From contig NZ_CANRMB010000012.1 in the NCBI RefSeq assembly GCF_947631635.1, positions 1-64,000 on the forward strand: a DNA stretch of 64,000 nt, written 5' to 3'. Each line of letters starts with the position of its first letter. The stretch's first letter is position 1. This document shows, one piece after another, positions 41,518 to 49,755 of the stretch. The position numbers were made by a program, and so were the translations under genes. The DNA comes from an uncultured Dysosmobacter sp. GTDB lineage: Bacteria > Bacillota > Clostridia > Oscillospirales > Oscillospiraceae. The notes beneath the pieces are model-generated. The model was not told where the DNA came from. It ran no database searches and was given only the letters and a program-made list of their open reading frames with translations.

Positions 41518-41971
41518 CCCATGAGCCGTCCGGCCAGAGGCCGGGCGCCGCGGCAGCGGCGTCAAGTATTTTGGCGGCGCCAAAATCTTGAATCGGGCGG
41601 GCTTAGCCTGCCCGGTTTGTTTTGATCCGGGGTCCCCAAAGGGCCTGCCCTTTGGGGATGAATGGCAGGGGTGGTACGTGGTCCATTATGGGGATTACGT
41701 GGGGTACGCGGCAGCGGCTTACATCGACACCTGACCCGTGAGCCGTCCGGCCAGAGGCCGGGCGCCGCGGCAGCGGCGTCAAGTATTTTGGCGGCGCCAA
41801 AATCTTGAACCGGGCGGGCTTAGCCTGCCCGGTTTGTTTTGATCCGAGGTCCCCAAAGGGCCTGCCCTTTGGGGATGAATGGCAGGGATGGTACGTGGTC
41901 CATTATGGGGATTATGTGGGGTACGCAGCGGCGGCTTACATCGACACCTGACCCATGAGCCGTCCGGCCAG
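41443..41971 (+). repeat. 217-bp tandem repeat of amidase gene end
   Basis: Three copies begin at 41443, 41660 and 41877 (exact 217-bp period); the third stops at about 41971. Each copy holds the last 25 codons of the amidase gene with its stop codon, 42 bp of G+C-rich trailer and, in the first two, a ~100-bp three-hairpin element. From 41972 to about 42110 I see only A+T-rich sequence with ACCACATGTAGTGG-type symmetry. Confidence 0.93.
41560..41659. repeat. Three-hairpin intergenic element, amidase copy (repeated at 41777-41876)
   Basis: Order: hairpin 1 ATTTTGGC-GGC-GCCAAAAT, then CTTGAA, hairpin 2 CCGGGC(GGGC) with its partner, the palindrome GGGGTCCCC, and hairpin 3 CCCCAAAGGGC-CT-GCCCTTTGGGG. 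The same order with related ends occurs at 61256-61361 after murE. Confidence 0.75.
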
Positions 41972-42111
41972 CCTGGACACTTGACCGGATCGAAGGGAAG
42001 GGGCGGCCCGGTAAGCGGGGCGTAAGTGGGGACGGGAGTGCCGGAACGCCGCAAAAAACCACATGTAGTGGAAAAACTTTTGCATAAACCACATATTTAT
42101 GCGGTTTGTCC

Positions 42112-42140
42112 TTGACAGTGGTCCGGCAAACGATTAAACT
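42112..42140 (+). promoter_or_regulatory. Promoter of rny
   Basis: -35 TTGACA, 17 bp, -10 TAAACT; leader of ~110 nt. Confidence 0.75.
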
Positions 42141-42254
42141 AGAAAAGGATAATCATCGGAGGGCAGCAGGGGTGCCATTCGATCGTTTTCTAACCATGGA
42201 ATCTTGATAGATACAGCGAACCAATACCGAATTTGAATGGAGGAAACACGACTT

Positions 42255-43802
42255 ATGATGGATGCCATCATCGCCGGCCTGGTCGGGCTGGTCGTTGGCG
42301 GCGTGGTCTGCTTCCCGCTCGGTATTCGCTATCGGAAAAATGTCTCCGAGAAGGAAATCTCAAGCGCAGAAGAGGAAGGAAAGCGCATCATCAATGAGGC
42401 CATCAAGAGTGCCGAGACTAAGAAAAAGGAAGCCCTTTTGGAAGCCAAAGAAGAGATTTTGAAAAGCCGCAGCGAGTACGAGAAGGAAGAAAAATCACGC
42501 AGAGCCGATCTGCAGCGGCAGGAAAACCGCCTGCAGCAGAAGGAGGAGAACCTCGACCGAAAGACCGAGGCCATCGAGAAAAAGGAGGAGTCCCTGGCCC
42601 AGAAGCACGCGGCCATCGACAAGGAAAACGAAGAGATCAAGGTCATCAAGCGCAGCCAGACCGAAATGCTGGAACGCATCTCCGGCTTCACCGCCGAGGA
42701 GGCAAAGCAGTATCTCATCGATCAGGTGGAGTCTGAGGTGACCCACGAGACCGCCCTCAAGATCAAAGAGGTGGAGTCCCGGATGAAGGAAGAGTGCGAG
42801 GCCCGCGCCCGCGAAGTGGTGGCCCAGGCCATCCAGCGCTGCGCCGCCGACCAGGTGGCCGAGATGACCGTCAGTGTGGTTCCCCTGCCCAATGACGAGA
42901 TGAAGGGCCGCATCATTGGCCGTGAGGGCCGCAACATCCGCACCATCGAGACCTTGACCGGCGTGGACCTGATCATTGACGACACCCCGGAGGCCATCAC
43001 GGTCTCCTGCTTCGAGCCCGTGCGGCGGGAGATCGCCCGCCTGGCTCTGGAAAAGCTGATCGCCGACGGCCGCATCCACCCCACCCATATCGAGGAGATG
43101 GTGGAGAAGGCCCGCCGGGAGGTGGAGGCCACCATCAAGGCCGAGGGCGAGCGCGTCACCTTTGAGTGCGGTGTCCGCAACCTGCACCCCGAGCTGGTGA
43201 AGATGCTGGGCCGCCTGCACTACCGCACCAGCTACGGTCAGAATGTTTTGCAGCACTCCGTGGAGGTGTCCCACATCGCCGGCATGATGGCCGCCGAGCT
43301 GGGCGCCGATGTTCAGGCCGCCAAGCGCGCCGGACTGCTCCACGACCTGGGCAAGTCCGTTGACCACGAGCTGGAGGGCACCCATGTGGCCCTGGGCGTG
43401 GAGTTCGCCCGGAAGTACAAGGAGCGGGAGGACATCCTCCACGCCATCGAGGCCCACCACAACGATGTGGAGCCCCGCACCATCGTCGCCTGCCTGGTGC
43501 AGGCCGCGGATGCCATTTCCGCCGCCCGTCCCGGTGCGCGCCGCGAGAATCTGGAGAATTACATCAAGCGCCTGGAACAGCTGGAGACCATCACCGGCTC
43601 CCATCCCGGCGTCGATAAGGCGTATGCCATCCAGGCCGGCCGCGAGGTCCGCGTCATGGTGAAGCCCGAGCAGGTCAGCGAGGACCAGATGGTCATCCTG
43701 GCCCGGGACCTGGCGAAGAAGATCGAGGAAGAGATGGAATATCCCGGTCAGATCAAGGTCCATGTCCTGCGGGAGACCAAGGTCGTTGAATACGCGAAGT
43801 AA
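42255..43802 (+). CDS. rny: Ribonuclease Y
   Basis: 515 residues from ATG 42255; GGAGG at 42239-42243 excludes the earlier in-frame ATG that overlaps it. N-terminal membrane helix (about 3-22), long coiled coil (about 30-190, K/E-rich), KH domain ([15 protein letters not shown]), HD domain with HD in [12 protein letters not shown] and the C-terminal region. RNase Y starts mRNA decay at the membrane. ymdB, its usual neighbour, is 23 kb away. Single gene with own promoter and terminator. Confidence 0.97.
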   Translation: MMDAIIAGLVGLVVGGVVCFPLGIRYRKNVSEKEISSAEEEGKRIINEAIKSAETKKKEALLEAKEEILKSRSEYEKEEKSRRADLQRQENRLQQKEENLDRKTEAIEKKEESLAQKHAAIDKENEEIKVIKRSQTEMLERISGFTAEEAKQYLIDQVESEVTHETALKIKEVESRMKEECEARAREVVAQAIQRCAADQVAEMTVSVVPLPNDEMKGRIIGREGRNIRTIETLTGVDLIIDDTPEAITVSCFEPVRREIARLALEKLIADGRIHPTHIEEMVEKARREVEATIKAEGERVTFECGVRNLHPELVKMLGRLHYRTSYGQNVLQHSVEVSHIAGMMAAELGADVQAAKRAGLLHDLGKSVDHELEGTHVALGVEFARKYKEREDILHAIEAHHNDVEPRTIVACLVQAADAISAARPGARRENLENYIKRLEQLETITGSHPGVDKAYAIQAGREVRVMVKPEQVSEDQMVILARDLAKKIEEEMEYPGQIKVHVLRETKVVEYAK

Positions 43803-43816
43803 AAAGAGCATGAGAA

Positions 43817-43849
43817 AATCCTCCGGGGTGTTCCCCGGAGGATTTTTTA
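43817..43849 (+). terminator. Terminator of rny
   Basis: A 13-bp stem AAATCCTCCGGGG / CCCCGGAGGATTT with a 4-nt loop and a T run. Confidence 0.88.
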
Positions 43850-43977
43850 TGGAAAAAAGCAGGTGCGGAACGGGGGCTGCCGCCCCGGCTCTCCGTCCCT
43901 CCCGCGTGAGAGATATGCCTTGCAGATGTCAAAAAGCCGGACAGCGGTCTGCTGTCCGGCTTGGTAAGATCCGGCCG

Positions 43978-44904
43978 TTACGCCAAAAATCCCTTCAGGA
44001 TGCAGTCCTCGGCCTCTTCCTCGGTCAGGCCCAGGGTCTCCAGCTTCAAAAGCTGGTCGCCGGCGATCTTGCCGATGGCTGCCTCGTGGACCAGCTGCGC
44101 CTCGGTGCAGTTGGCGGTGATGGCGGGGATGGACTTGATCTTCGCGTCGCCCATGATGATGGAGTCGCACTGCACATGGCCGAAGCACTGGGCGTTGCCC
44201 ACCATCCGGGGATAGAACACCTGGCTGGAGGTGTCCTGGGCCACGGAACGGGAGATGACCCGACCCTTGGAGTCCTCGCCGTCCAGCACGATCTCCATGT
44301 CGCTCTCCGCCACCTGTTCCCCATGGGTCAGCAGGCGCTCGGTGATGACGGCCTCGGCGCCCTTGCCGCAGACGATCTTGGTGTACCGCTTGGTGGAGTC
44401 GATGCCCCGGATCTGGACGCTCTCCATCTGGATGGAGGCGCCCTCCTCCAGATAGACCACGGTCTGGGGATTCATGATCCTGCCGCCCTTGCCGTCGCCC
44501 TCGCCGTAGTGCTTCTCCGTGTACTTCACATGGGAGTGTTTGCCCACGTAGAAGGTGTGGACGCCGTCGTGGCGGGAGGTCTGGTCGCCGCAGTTGTGGA
44601 TGCCGCAGCCGGCCACGATGTCCACGTCGCAGTTCTCACCAATGTAGAAGTCGTTGTAGACCATCTCCTGGATGCCGGGCTTGGTGATGATGACGGGGAT
44701 GTGGCAGGTCTCGCCCACGGTGCCGTCCTTGATGCGGATGTCGATGCCGCTTTTTCCATCGGTCTTGCTGGTGATCTTGATGTGCTCGGTGCTCTGGCGG
44801 CCGTCGCAGCCGCTGTCCTTCCGGATGTTGAAGGCGCCCACGGGCTTGCCCAGCATGTCCGCGATCTTTTCCAGAAGCTCGCGGTCGATCTCATTTTCCA
44901 TCAT
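43978..44904 (-). CDS. Short SufB/SufD-family Fe-S assembly scaffold
   Basis: 308 residues, much shorter than the ~470 of classical SufB. The beta-helix core is present (SVQIRGIDSTKRYTKIV in parts VQIRGIDSTKRYT, SQVFYPRMVGNAQCFGHVQC, and the conserved HEAAIGKI). Cysteine and histidine residues along it may hold the cluster. Its ATG overlaps the sufC stop (ATGA type), so production is tied to SufC. It corresponds to SmsB of the minimal SUF-like (SMS) SmsCB system known from anaerobes. No sufS, sufU or second scaffold lies nearby. AAGGAGGTGA precedes the start. Confidence 0.9.
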   Translation of the reverse strand: MMENEIDRELLEKIADMLGKPVGAFNIRKDSGCDGRQSTEHIKITSKTDGKSGIDIRIKDGTVGETCHIPVIITKPGIQEMVYNDFYIGENCDVDIVAGCGIHNCGDQTSRHDGVHTFYVGKHSHVKYTEKHYGEGDGKGGRIMNPQTVVYLEEGASIQMESVQIRGIDSTKRYTKIVCGKGAEAVITERLLTHGEQVAESDMEIVLDGEDSKGRVISRSVAQDTSSQVFYPRMVGNAQCFGHVQCDSIIMGDAKIKSIPAITANCTEAQLVHEAAIGKIAGDQLLKLETLGLTEEEAEDCILKGFLA

Positions 44905-45641
44905 TGCGCCTTCACCTCCTTTGTCAAAACAGGGCAGCCGCCCAGGGTGTCCGCCAGGATCTGGGGCAGAATATCCGCCGCGGAACCGCGGTGCCGGATG
45001 GTGCCGTCGCCCACCACGATGACCTCGTCCGCCAGGGAGATGATGCGCTCCTGATGGGAGATGATGATCATGGTGGCGCTGCCCTGGGTGTGGATCTGCT
45101 CAAAGGTCTCCGTCAGCCGGGCGAAGGACCACAGGTCGATGCCGGCTTCCGGCTCGTCGAAGATCATCAGATCGGCATTGCGGGCCAGGATGGATGCGAT
45201 CTCAATGCGCTTGACCTCGCCGCCGGAGAGGGATACATCCACCTCCCGGTCCAGATAGTCGTTGGCACACAGGCCCACTTTTGTCAGGTATTGGCAGCAC
45301 CTGTCCTTGGACAGCTTCTGGTCCCCGGAGGCCAGGGTCAGCAGGTCCCGGACCGTCAGGCCCTTGAAGCGGGGCGGCTGCTGAAAGCCGTAGCTGATGC
45401 CCAGGCGTGCCCGCTCCGTGATGCCCAGCTCCGTGATATCCTGGCCGTTCCAGAGGATCTGGCCGGAGGTGGGCGTCACCAGGCCCATGACGACCTTCGC
45501 CAGAGTGGTCTTGCCGCCGCCGTTAGGGCCCGTAAAGACCACCAGCTTGTGGTCGTCGATGGTGAGGGAGATATCGTTCAAGATTCCCAGCTCTTCGTCG
45601 CCCTCCCGGACGGCGTAGCTGATGTGTTTCAGTTCCAGCAT
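44901..45641 (-). CDS. sufC: SufC-type Fe-S assembly ATPase
   Basis: 246 residues. Walker A GPNGGGKTT, signature LSGGEVKR, Walker B MIFDEPEAGID and H in IISHQ. The EAGID form after Walker B is typical of SufC-group ATPases. It dimerises on the SufB-like scaffold and powers cluster building in the cytosol. First gene of the two-gene operon, with AAGGAGG ahead and a good promoter. Confidence 0.95.
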   Translation of the reverse strand: MLELKHISYAVREGDEELGILNDISLTIDDHKLVVFTGPNGGGKTTLAKVVMGLVTPTSGQILWNGQDITELGITERARLGISYGFQQPPRFKGLTVRDLLTLASGDQKLSKDRCCQYLTKVGLCANDYLDREVDVSLSGGEVKRIEIASILARNADLMIFDEPEAGIDLWSFARLTETFEQIHTQGSATMIIISHQERIISLADEVIVVGDGTIRHRGSAADILPQILADTLGGCPVLTKEVKAQ

Positions 45642-45685
45642 GGAAAGGAACCTCCTTTGATGGCAGAAATGCTCACAGTTTCTCT

Positions 45686-45714
45686 ATTTTAGCAGATAGA
45701 ACAGGAAAAAGCAA
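45686..45714 (-). promoter_or_regulatory. Promoter of the sufCB operon
   Basis: On the minus strand: -35 TTGCTT (45709-45714), 17 bp, -10 TAAAAT (45686-45691). Confidence 0.7.
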
Positions 45715-45836
45715 CGGAATGTATCCCTCTTTCAAGGGTATTTTAACCAAAAAATCGACTTTATGCCTGTTGCTCCTGCAACAAGAACAAAAAATGGGAT
45801 TTCCGCATAAACTACAAAGAAAGGGAGGGACCTCAT

Positions 45837-46484
45837 ATGGAACAACATTTGCATAGCCCCGAGGTGTATGACTACCGGCAGTATGACCGCATCTGGCAGA
45901 GGGTAGCGCCCAATCTGGAGCCCTACCCGGAGGTGCGGCAGGGGGAGACGGCGGTGCCGGCGGTCCAGACAGGCGCGCTGCCCGCCGGCACGGACGCGCT
46001 GACGCCGGCCCAAGTCCGGCAGGAATCCCAGCTTCCAGGCGCGGAGGCTGATCCCTGCTGCATGGGCAGCGCAGCGGCGGAGATGCTGGAGGTGCTGACA
46101 GGCTTCATTGAGGAGGAGCTGTCGGACCGCCGGTATCTTCTGGCCATGGTCCGGCAGGCACCGTCCTGGGCGCGGCAGCGGCTGCGGGACCTGGCCGCCG
46201 CGGAGGGGGCGCAGGCCAAACAGCTGATGGCGGTGTATTATCTCATCACAGGGGAGTGCTACCGCCCCAGCGTCAGCTGCGAGCGCGTCTATGTGGGGCG
46301 GTGGTGTCCGGCGCTGCGGGAGCGGTATCACGCCGCCGCCTGCAACGCGCTGAACTATGCCCGGGCGGCAGACGGCACCACGGACCCGTGCCTTGCGAAG
46401 CTGCTCAATGAGCTGAGCGCAGGGGAGTACCGCCACGCCGATGAACTGCTGCGGATGCTGGAACGGTCCCTGCAAGGCCTGTGA
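45837..46484 (+). CDS. Ferritin-like-domain protein, degenerate
   Basis: 215 residues. A variable, P/Q/A-rich first third, then four helices: TGFIEEELSDRRYLLAMV, RLRDLAAAEGAQAKQLMAV, YHAAACNALNYARAA and KLLNELSAGEYRHADELL (each within 20 residues). The E-x-x-H pair is clear only in the last helix (EYRHAD); the second has E-G-A-Q, so a complete di-iron site is doubtful. GGGAGGGA precedes ATG. Perhaps a spore-coat or redox-related helper; function unassigned. Confidence 0.65.
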   Translation: MEQHLHSPEVYDYRQYDRIWQRVAPNLEPYPEVRQGETAVPAVQTGALPAGTDALTPAQVRQESQLPGAEADPCCMGSAAAEMLEVLTGFIEEELSDRRYLLAMVRQAPSWARQRLRDLAAAEGAQAKQLMAVYYLITGECYRPSVSCERVYVGRWCPALRERYHAAACNALNYARAADGTTDPCLAKLLNELSAGEYRHADELLRMLERSLQGL

Positions 46485-46499
46485 CCATGGAAGTTTTCA

Positions 46500-46528
46500 T
46501 TGTGCCCCGCGGGGAAATATGATATACT
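46500..46528 (+). promoter_or_regulatory. Promoter of the cytidylate-kinase-like gene
   Basis: -35 TTGTGC, 17 bp, -10 TATACT, 50 bases before ATG 46578. Confidence 0.65.
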
Positions 46529-46577
46529 GTCCCCAAAGACGTTCCGCGTCCGCGGTGCGACAACAGGGGGAAGTAGC

Positions 46578-47189
46578 ATGAACAAGATCATCACCATCAG
46601 CCGTGAATACGGCGCAGGCGGCCACACCATCGGCCAGGCCGTGGCAAAGACATTGGGCATCCCGTTCTATGACCGGGACATCGTGCGGGAGACCGCCAAG
46701 GCCAGCGGATTTGACACCGAGCTGATCGAGACCGAGGGCGAGGACATCTCCAAAGCCGATTCCATTTTGAAGAGCATCTGCTCGGTCTCCAGCACCTATT
46801 ATCACGATACCCAGGAGGCCATCCACGATGTGCAGAAGGCCATCATCCTGCGCTTTGCTCAGGAGGGGCCCTGCGTGATCCTGGGCCGCTGCGCCGACGA
46901 GATCCTGCGGGAGGCCGGGATCGAGAGCATCAATGTGTTCATCCACGCCGATGACGTTCACCGGGCGGTGCGCGTCAGCGAGCTGATCGGCAGCACCAAC
47001 GCCACGGAGATCCAGAAGGTCATGACGAAAAAGGACAGCAGCCGCCATACGTATTACAGCCGCTATACCGGCAAGAAGTGGGGCGACAGCAAGAACTACC
47101 ATCTGACGCTGGACAGCGGCATCCTGGGCTATGACCTGTGCGTGAAGCTCATTGCCGAGGCCGCCCAGGCGGAGGAGCGCGCCCAATAA
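46578..47189 (+). CDS. Cytidylate kinase-like family protein
   Basis: 203 residues from ATG 46578 (GGGGGAAG). A P-loop-like ITISREYGAGGHTIGQAVA, quoted in parts ISREYGAGGHT and IGQAVAKTL, then IPFYDRDIV and CVILGRCADEIL, mark the AAA_26/Cmk-like family. The strict P-loop GxxxxGKS is replaced by GAGGHTIG, as in the family. Substrate unknown; it is not the essential Cmk itself. It stands alone between promoter and terminator. Confidence 0.88.
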   Translation: MNKIITISREYGAGGHTIGQAVAKTLGIPFYDRDIVRETAKASGFDTELIETEGEDISKADSILKSICSVSSTYYHDTQEAIHDVQKAIILRFAQEGPCVILGRCADEILREAGIESINVFIHADDVHRAVRVSELIGSTNATEIQKVMTKKDSSRHTYYSRYTGKKWGDSKNYHLTLDSGILGYDLCVKLIAEAAQAEERAQ

Positions 47190-47206
47190 AATCTATCAGC
47201 GCGGCA

Positions 47207-47238
47207 CACGGTCCGGAGCTGTCCGGACCGTGTTTTTT
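47207..47238 (+). terminator. Terminator
   Basis: An 11-bp stem CACGGTCCGGA / TCCGGACCGTG with a 4-nt loop and six T. Confidence 0.88.
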
Positions 47239-47261
47239 CATCTTTTTTCCCATGTCCGCCG

Positions 47262-47290
47262 TTGCCCTGCCGGGGACTTTGTGGTATACT
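47262..47290 (+). promoter_or_regulatory. Promoter of the DUF2461 gene
   Basis: -35 TTGCCC, 17 bp, -10 TATACT. Confidence 0.65.
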
Positions 47291-47321
47291 GGCCTTGATT
47301 TTGGACAGATGGAGGCCAAGC

Positions 47322-48011
47322 ATGTTTACCGGATTTACCGACGAGACAGTGGACTTCATGTGGGGCATCCGCTTCAACAACGAGCGGGCCTGGTTTGAAG
47401 CCCACAAGGAGATATACCTGACCCAGTTCTACCAGCCCATGAGGGAGCTGGGAGACGAGCTCTACGACTTTTTGCGGGAAAAGCGGCCGGACCACGGCCT
47501 GATCCGCAAGGTGACCCGCATTTACCGGGACGCCCGCCGGCTCCACGGACGGGGACCGTACAAGGAGAGCCTGTGGTTTTCCGTGGAACAGCCGTCGGAG
47601 CAGTGGACGGCGCACCCCACCTTCTGGTTTGAGCTGATGCCGGAGGGGTGGTGCTACGGCATGGGCTATTACATGCCCAAGGCCCTGACCATGGCAAAGC
47701 TCCGGGCCCGTATCGACCGGGACCCCGCCGCCATGGAGGCGCTGACACGGAAGCTGGGCCGCCAGCAGGAGTTCGTGCTGGAGACGCAGGATTATAAAAA
47801 GCCCCGGAGCCAGGCCCCCTCCCAGCTGCTGAAGCCCTGGTATCAGATGAAGTCCTTTTCCATCATCCACCAGGACAAGCTGACGGACGAGCTGTTCAGC
47901 CGGGAGATCGTGGACCGGCTGAAGCGGGGCTATGAGTTCCTGCTGCCCTATTACGACTATTTTGTCACGCTGGATGGAGACCCGGACCCAAGAGAGCCCG
48001 GCGCGGAATAG
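47322..48011 (+). CDS. DUF2461-family protein
   Basis: 229 residues from ATG 47322 (GGAGG). The family core is visible: FMWGIRFNNERAWFEAHKEI in parts FNNERAWFEAHK, then RKVTRIYRDARRL, GRGPYKESLW and MGYYMPKALTMAKLR. Members are cytosolic and of unknown function; no catalytic residues are agreed on. The HD-domain gene follows after 70 bases without terminator. Confidence 0.9.
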   Translation: MFTGFTDETVDFMWGIRFNNERAWFEAHKEIYLTQFYQPMRELGDELYDFLREKRPDHGLIRKVTRIYRDARRLHGRGPYKESLWFSVEQPSEQWTAHPTFWFELMPEGWCYGMGYYMPKALTMAKLRARIDRDPAAMEALTRKLGRQQEFVLETQDYKKPRSQAPSQLLKPWYQMKSFSIIHQDKLTDELFSREIVDRLKRGYEFLLPYYDYFVTLDGDPDPREPGAE

Positions 48012-48081
48012 TGAATGAGGCACGTGAACACGGATATTGATTGATAAGATTTGATACATTTGATACAAAGGAGAGATTTTT

Positions 48082-48666
48082 ATGAAAGCATGTCCTGACA
48101 GAGCGGCAGCCCTGGCGCTGCTGCGGAAATACAACGGGGAGCCGTTTCATATCCAGCACGCCCTGACGGTGGAGGGCACCATGCGCTGGTATGCCAATGA
48201 GCTGGGCCACGGCGAGGACGCCGATTTCTGGGCCGCGGTGGGCCTGCTCCACGACGTGGACTTTGAGAAATGGCCGGAGGAGCACTGCAAAAAGGCACCG
48301 GAGCTGCTGGCGGAGATCGGGTGCAGCGAGGAGTTCATCCATGCCGTGTGCAGCCATGGCTATGGCATCTGCTGCGATGTGGAGCCCACCCAGGAGATGG
48401 AGAAGGTGCTCTTCGCGGCGGACGAGCTGACGGGACTCATCGGCGCGGCGGCCCGGATGCGGCCCAGCAAGTCCGTGTCCGACATGGAGGTCAGCTCCCT
48501 GAAGAAGAAATTCAAGGACAAGAAATTCGCCGCCGGATGCTCCCGGGACATCATCAAGGAGGGCGCGGAGCGCCTGGGATGGACGCTGGAGGAGCTGATG
48601 GAAAAGACCATTTTGGCGATGCGGTCCTGTGAGGAGCGCATCAACGCCGAGATGGCGGCGCTGTAA
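48082..48666 (+). CDS. HD-domain hydrolase
   Basis: 194 residues. HD metal site spread as HIQHALTVEGTMRWYA, GLLHDVDFEKWPEEH and SHGYG, the order of small HDIG-type phosphohydrolases that cleave nucleotides or related phosphate esters. The C-terminal part (SLKKKFKDKKFAAGCSRDII) matches uncharacterised clostridial relatives. AAGGAGAG precedes the ATG. Substrate unknown. Confidence 0.88.
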   Translation: MKACPDRAAALALLRKYNGEPFHIQHALTVEGTMRWYANELGHGEDADFWAAVGLLHDVDFEKWPEEHCKKAPELLAEIGCSEEFIHAVCSHGYGICCDVEPTQEMEKVLFAADELTGLIGAAARMRPSKSVSDMEVSSLKKKFKDKKFAAGCSRDIIKEGAERLGWTLEELMEKTILAMRSCEERINAEMAAL

Positions 48667-48674
48667 CTGCAAAA

Positions 48675-48707
48675 AGAGTGTCCGGGAGGTCCCGGACACT
48701 CTTTTTA
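48675..48707. terminator. Terminator between convergent genes
   Basis: A 13-bp stem AGAGTGTCCGGGA / TCCCGGACACTCT with a 2-nt loop and flanking A/T runs. Confidence 0.88.
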
Positions 48708-49154
48708 CGTCTCCTGCTGAAAGTGCTGGAGATTTTGATTGAGCAGCCTGGTGTCCCGCCGGTTTTCCAGCCAGAGGGCATACCACAGAGCCGCCAGCCC
48801 CAACTCCAGAACCGCGATCATGACGGCCGCCCACCAGGCCGGAACGCCGGGGAACCAGTCAAAGACCAGGGCGCCGCCGATATAGACGACATTGGCCAGC
48901 ACGGCCAACAGGGCGGCGCGCCGCCCCATGGCCGCCTCCCCCCAGCTCTTTCCCCTGGGAAAGATCACGGTCTCCGCAAAAGCAAAGAGAAAACTGACCA
49001 GAAGCATTTCCAGCATTGTCCACGAATCCACGGAGAACTCTCCCAGCAGAGCGCTGACCACCGCTTTGTAAAAGACCGCCGCAGTGGTGTACAGTCCCAT
49101 GCGGTATTTCACATCCCTGCCCCACAGATAGGTGCGATTGAATTCCTGCATCAT
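48705..49154 (-). CDS. DUF3021-family membrane protein
   Basis: 149 residues from ATG 49154 (or the next ATG). Four membrane helices (about 22-40, 46-66, 80-98 and 106-126), layout of DUF3021 proteins, which are nearly always paired with a LytTR regulator, as here, and are thought to hold or inhibit it. AAGGAG lies just upstream. It starts 16 bases after the LytTR stop. Confidence 0.82.
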   Translation of the reverse strand: MMQEFNRTYLWGRDVKYRMGLYTTAAVFYKAVVSALLGEFSVDSWTMLEMLLVSFLFAFAETVIFPRGKSWGEAAMGRRAALLAVLANVVYIGGALVFDWFPGVPAWWAAVMIAVLELGLAALWYALWLENRRDTRLLNQNLQHFQQET

Positions 49155-49170
49155 CAAGCTCCTTTCTTAA

Positions 49171-49608
49171 TTACATGCCAAGCCGCTCCCGCAGAAGCGG
49201 CGCGTAGTGCCGGGAGATCAGAACGCGCTCCCCGTTGCGCATGGTGGCCTCGATGCGGTTGCCCGCGCAGCTCTTCAGCCGCCGGATGCCGTGGAGATTT
49301 GCCACCATGGACCGGCTGATGCGGCAGAACCCCAGCGCTTCATACCGGGCCTCCAGCTCAGAAAGCGTCAAGGCCGTGGCCCAGACGGCGCTTTCGCAAT
49401 ACAGCCAGGTCCGCTCCTCCACGGATTCGGCGTACAGCACCTCCCCCGGCCGAAGCAGCACCAGCTGCCGGTCCTCCGTCCAGGCGCAGAGGGTTTGAAG
49501 CCCGGATTTGAGAAGAGAGAGGATATGGAGCATCTCTTCGTCCAGTTCCCGGCAGCGGAGAATGACCTCGTTTTCCAATACGTCGCCGTGTTCCACTGTG
49601 ATTTTCAT
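49171..49608 (-). CDS. LytTR-family DNA-binding regulator
   Basis: 145 residues; an N-terminal ~40-residue helical part and the LytTR domain (about 45-142): VLYAESVEERTWLYC, LSELEARYEALGFCRISRS (19 residues), LHGIRRLKS and NGERVLISRHYAPLLRERL. There is no receiver domain, so it is a one-component regulator whose signal may come from the DUF3021 membrane partner. Operators of this group are paired direct repeats; I did not find a convincing one in the short upstream gap. Confidence 0.92.
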   Translation of the reverse strand: MKITVEHGDVLENEVILRCRELDEEMLHILSLLKSGLQTLCAWTEDRQLVLLRPGEVLYAESVEERTWLYCESAVWATALTLSELEARYEALGFCRISRSMVANLHGIRRLKSCAGNRIEATMRNGERVLISRHYAPLLRERLGM

Positions 49609-49708
49609 GATTCCCTCCTTCGTCAGCTGACACCTTGAGCATATCCTGCGGAAGGGGAAAAAGCAAGGGATGTGCCACTGGGATGCGTTTTCACGGGGGT
49701 GAGATGCA

Positions 49709-49747
49709 AAAAAGGGGCGTCCGGCCGATGACCGGGCGCCCCTTTTT
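49709..49747. terminator. Terminator of the fakA operon
   Basis: AAAAAGGGGCG pairs with CGCCCCTTTTT around a G+C-rich loop; it can serve either direction. Confidence 0.85.
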
Positions 49748-49755
49748 GATCAGGG

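Noticed and set aside
41443-41971. Possible CRISPR array or array of small genes
   Set aside because: The period is 217 bp with copies nearly identical throughout; the content is a gene end plus hairpins.
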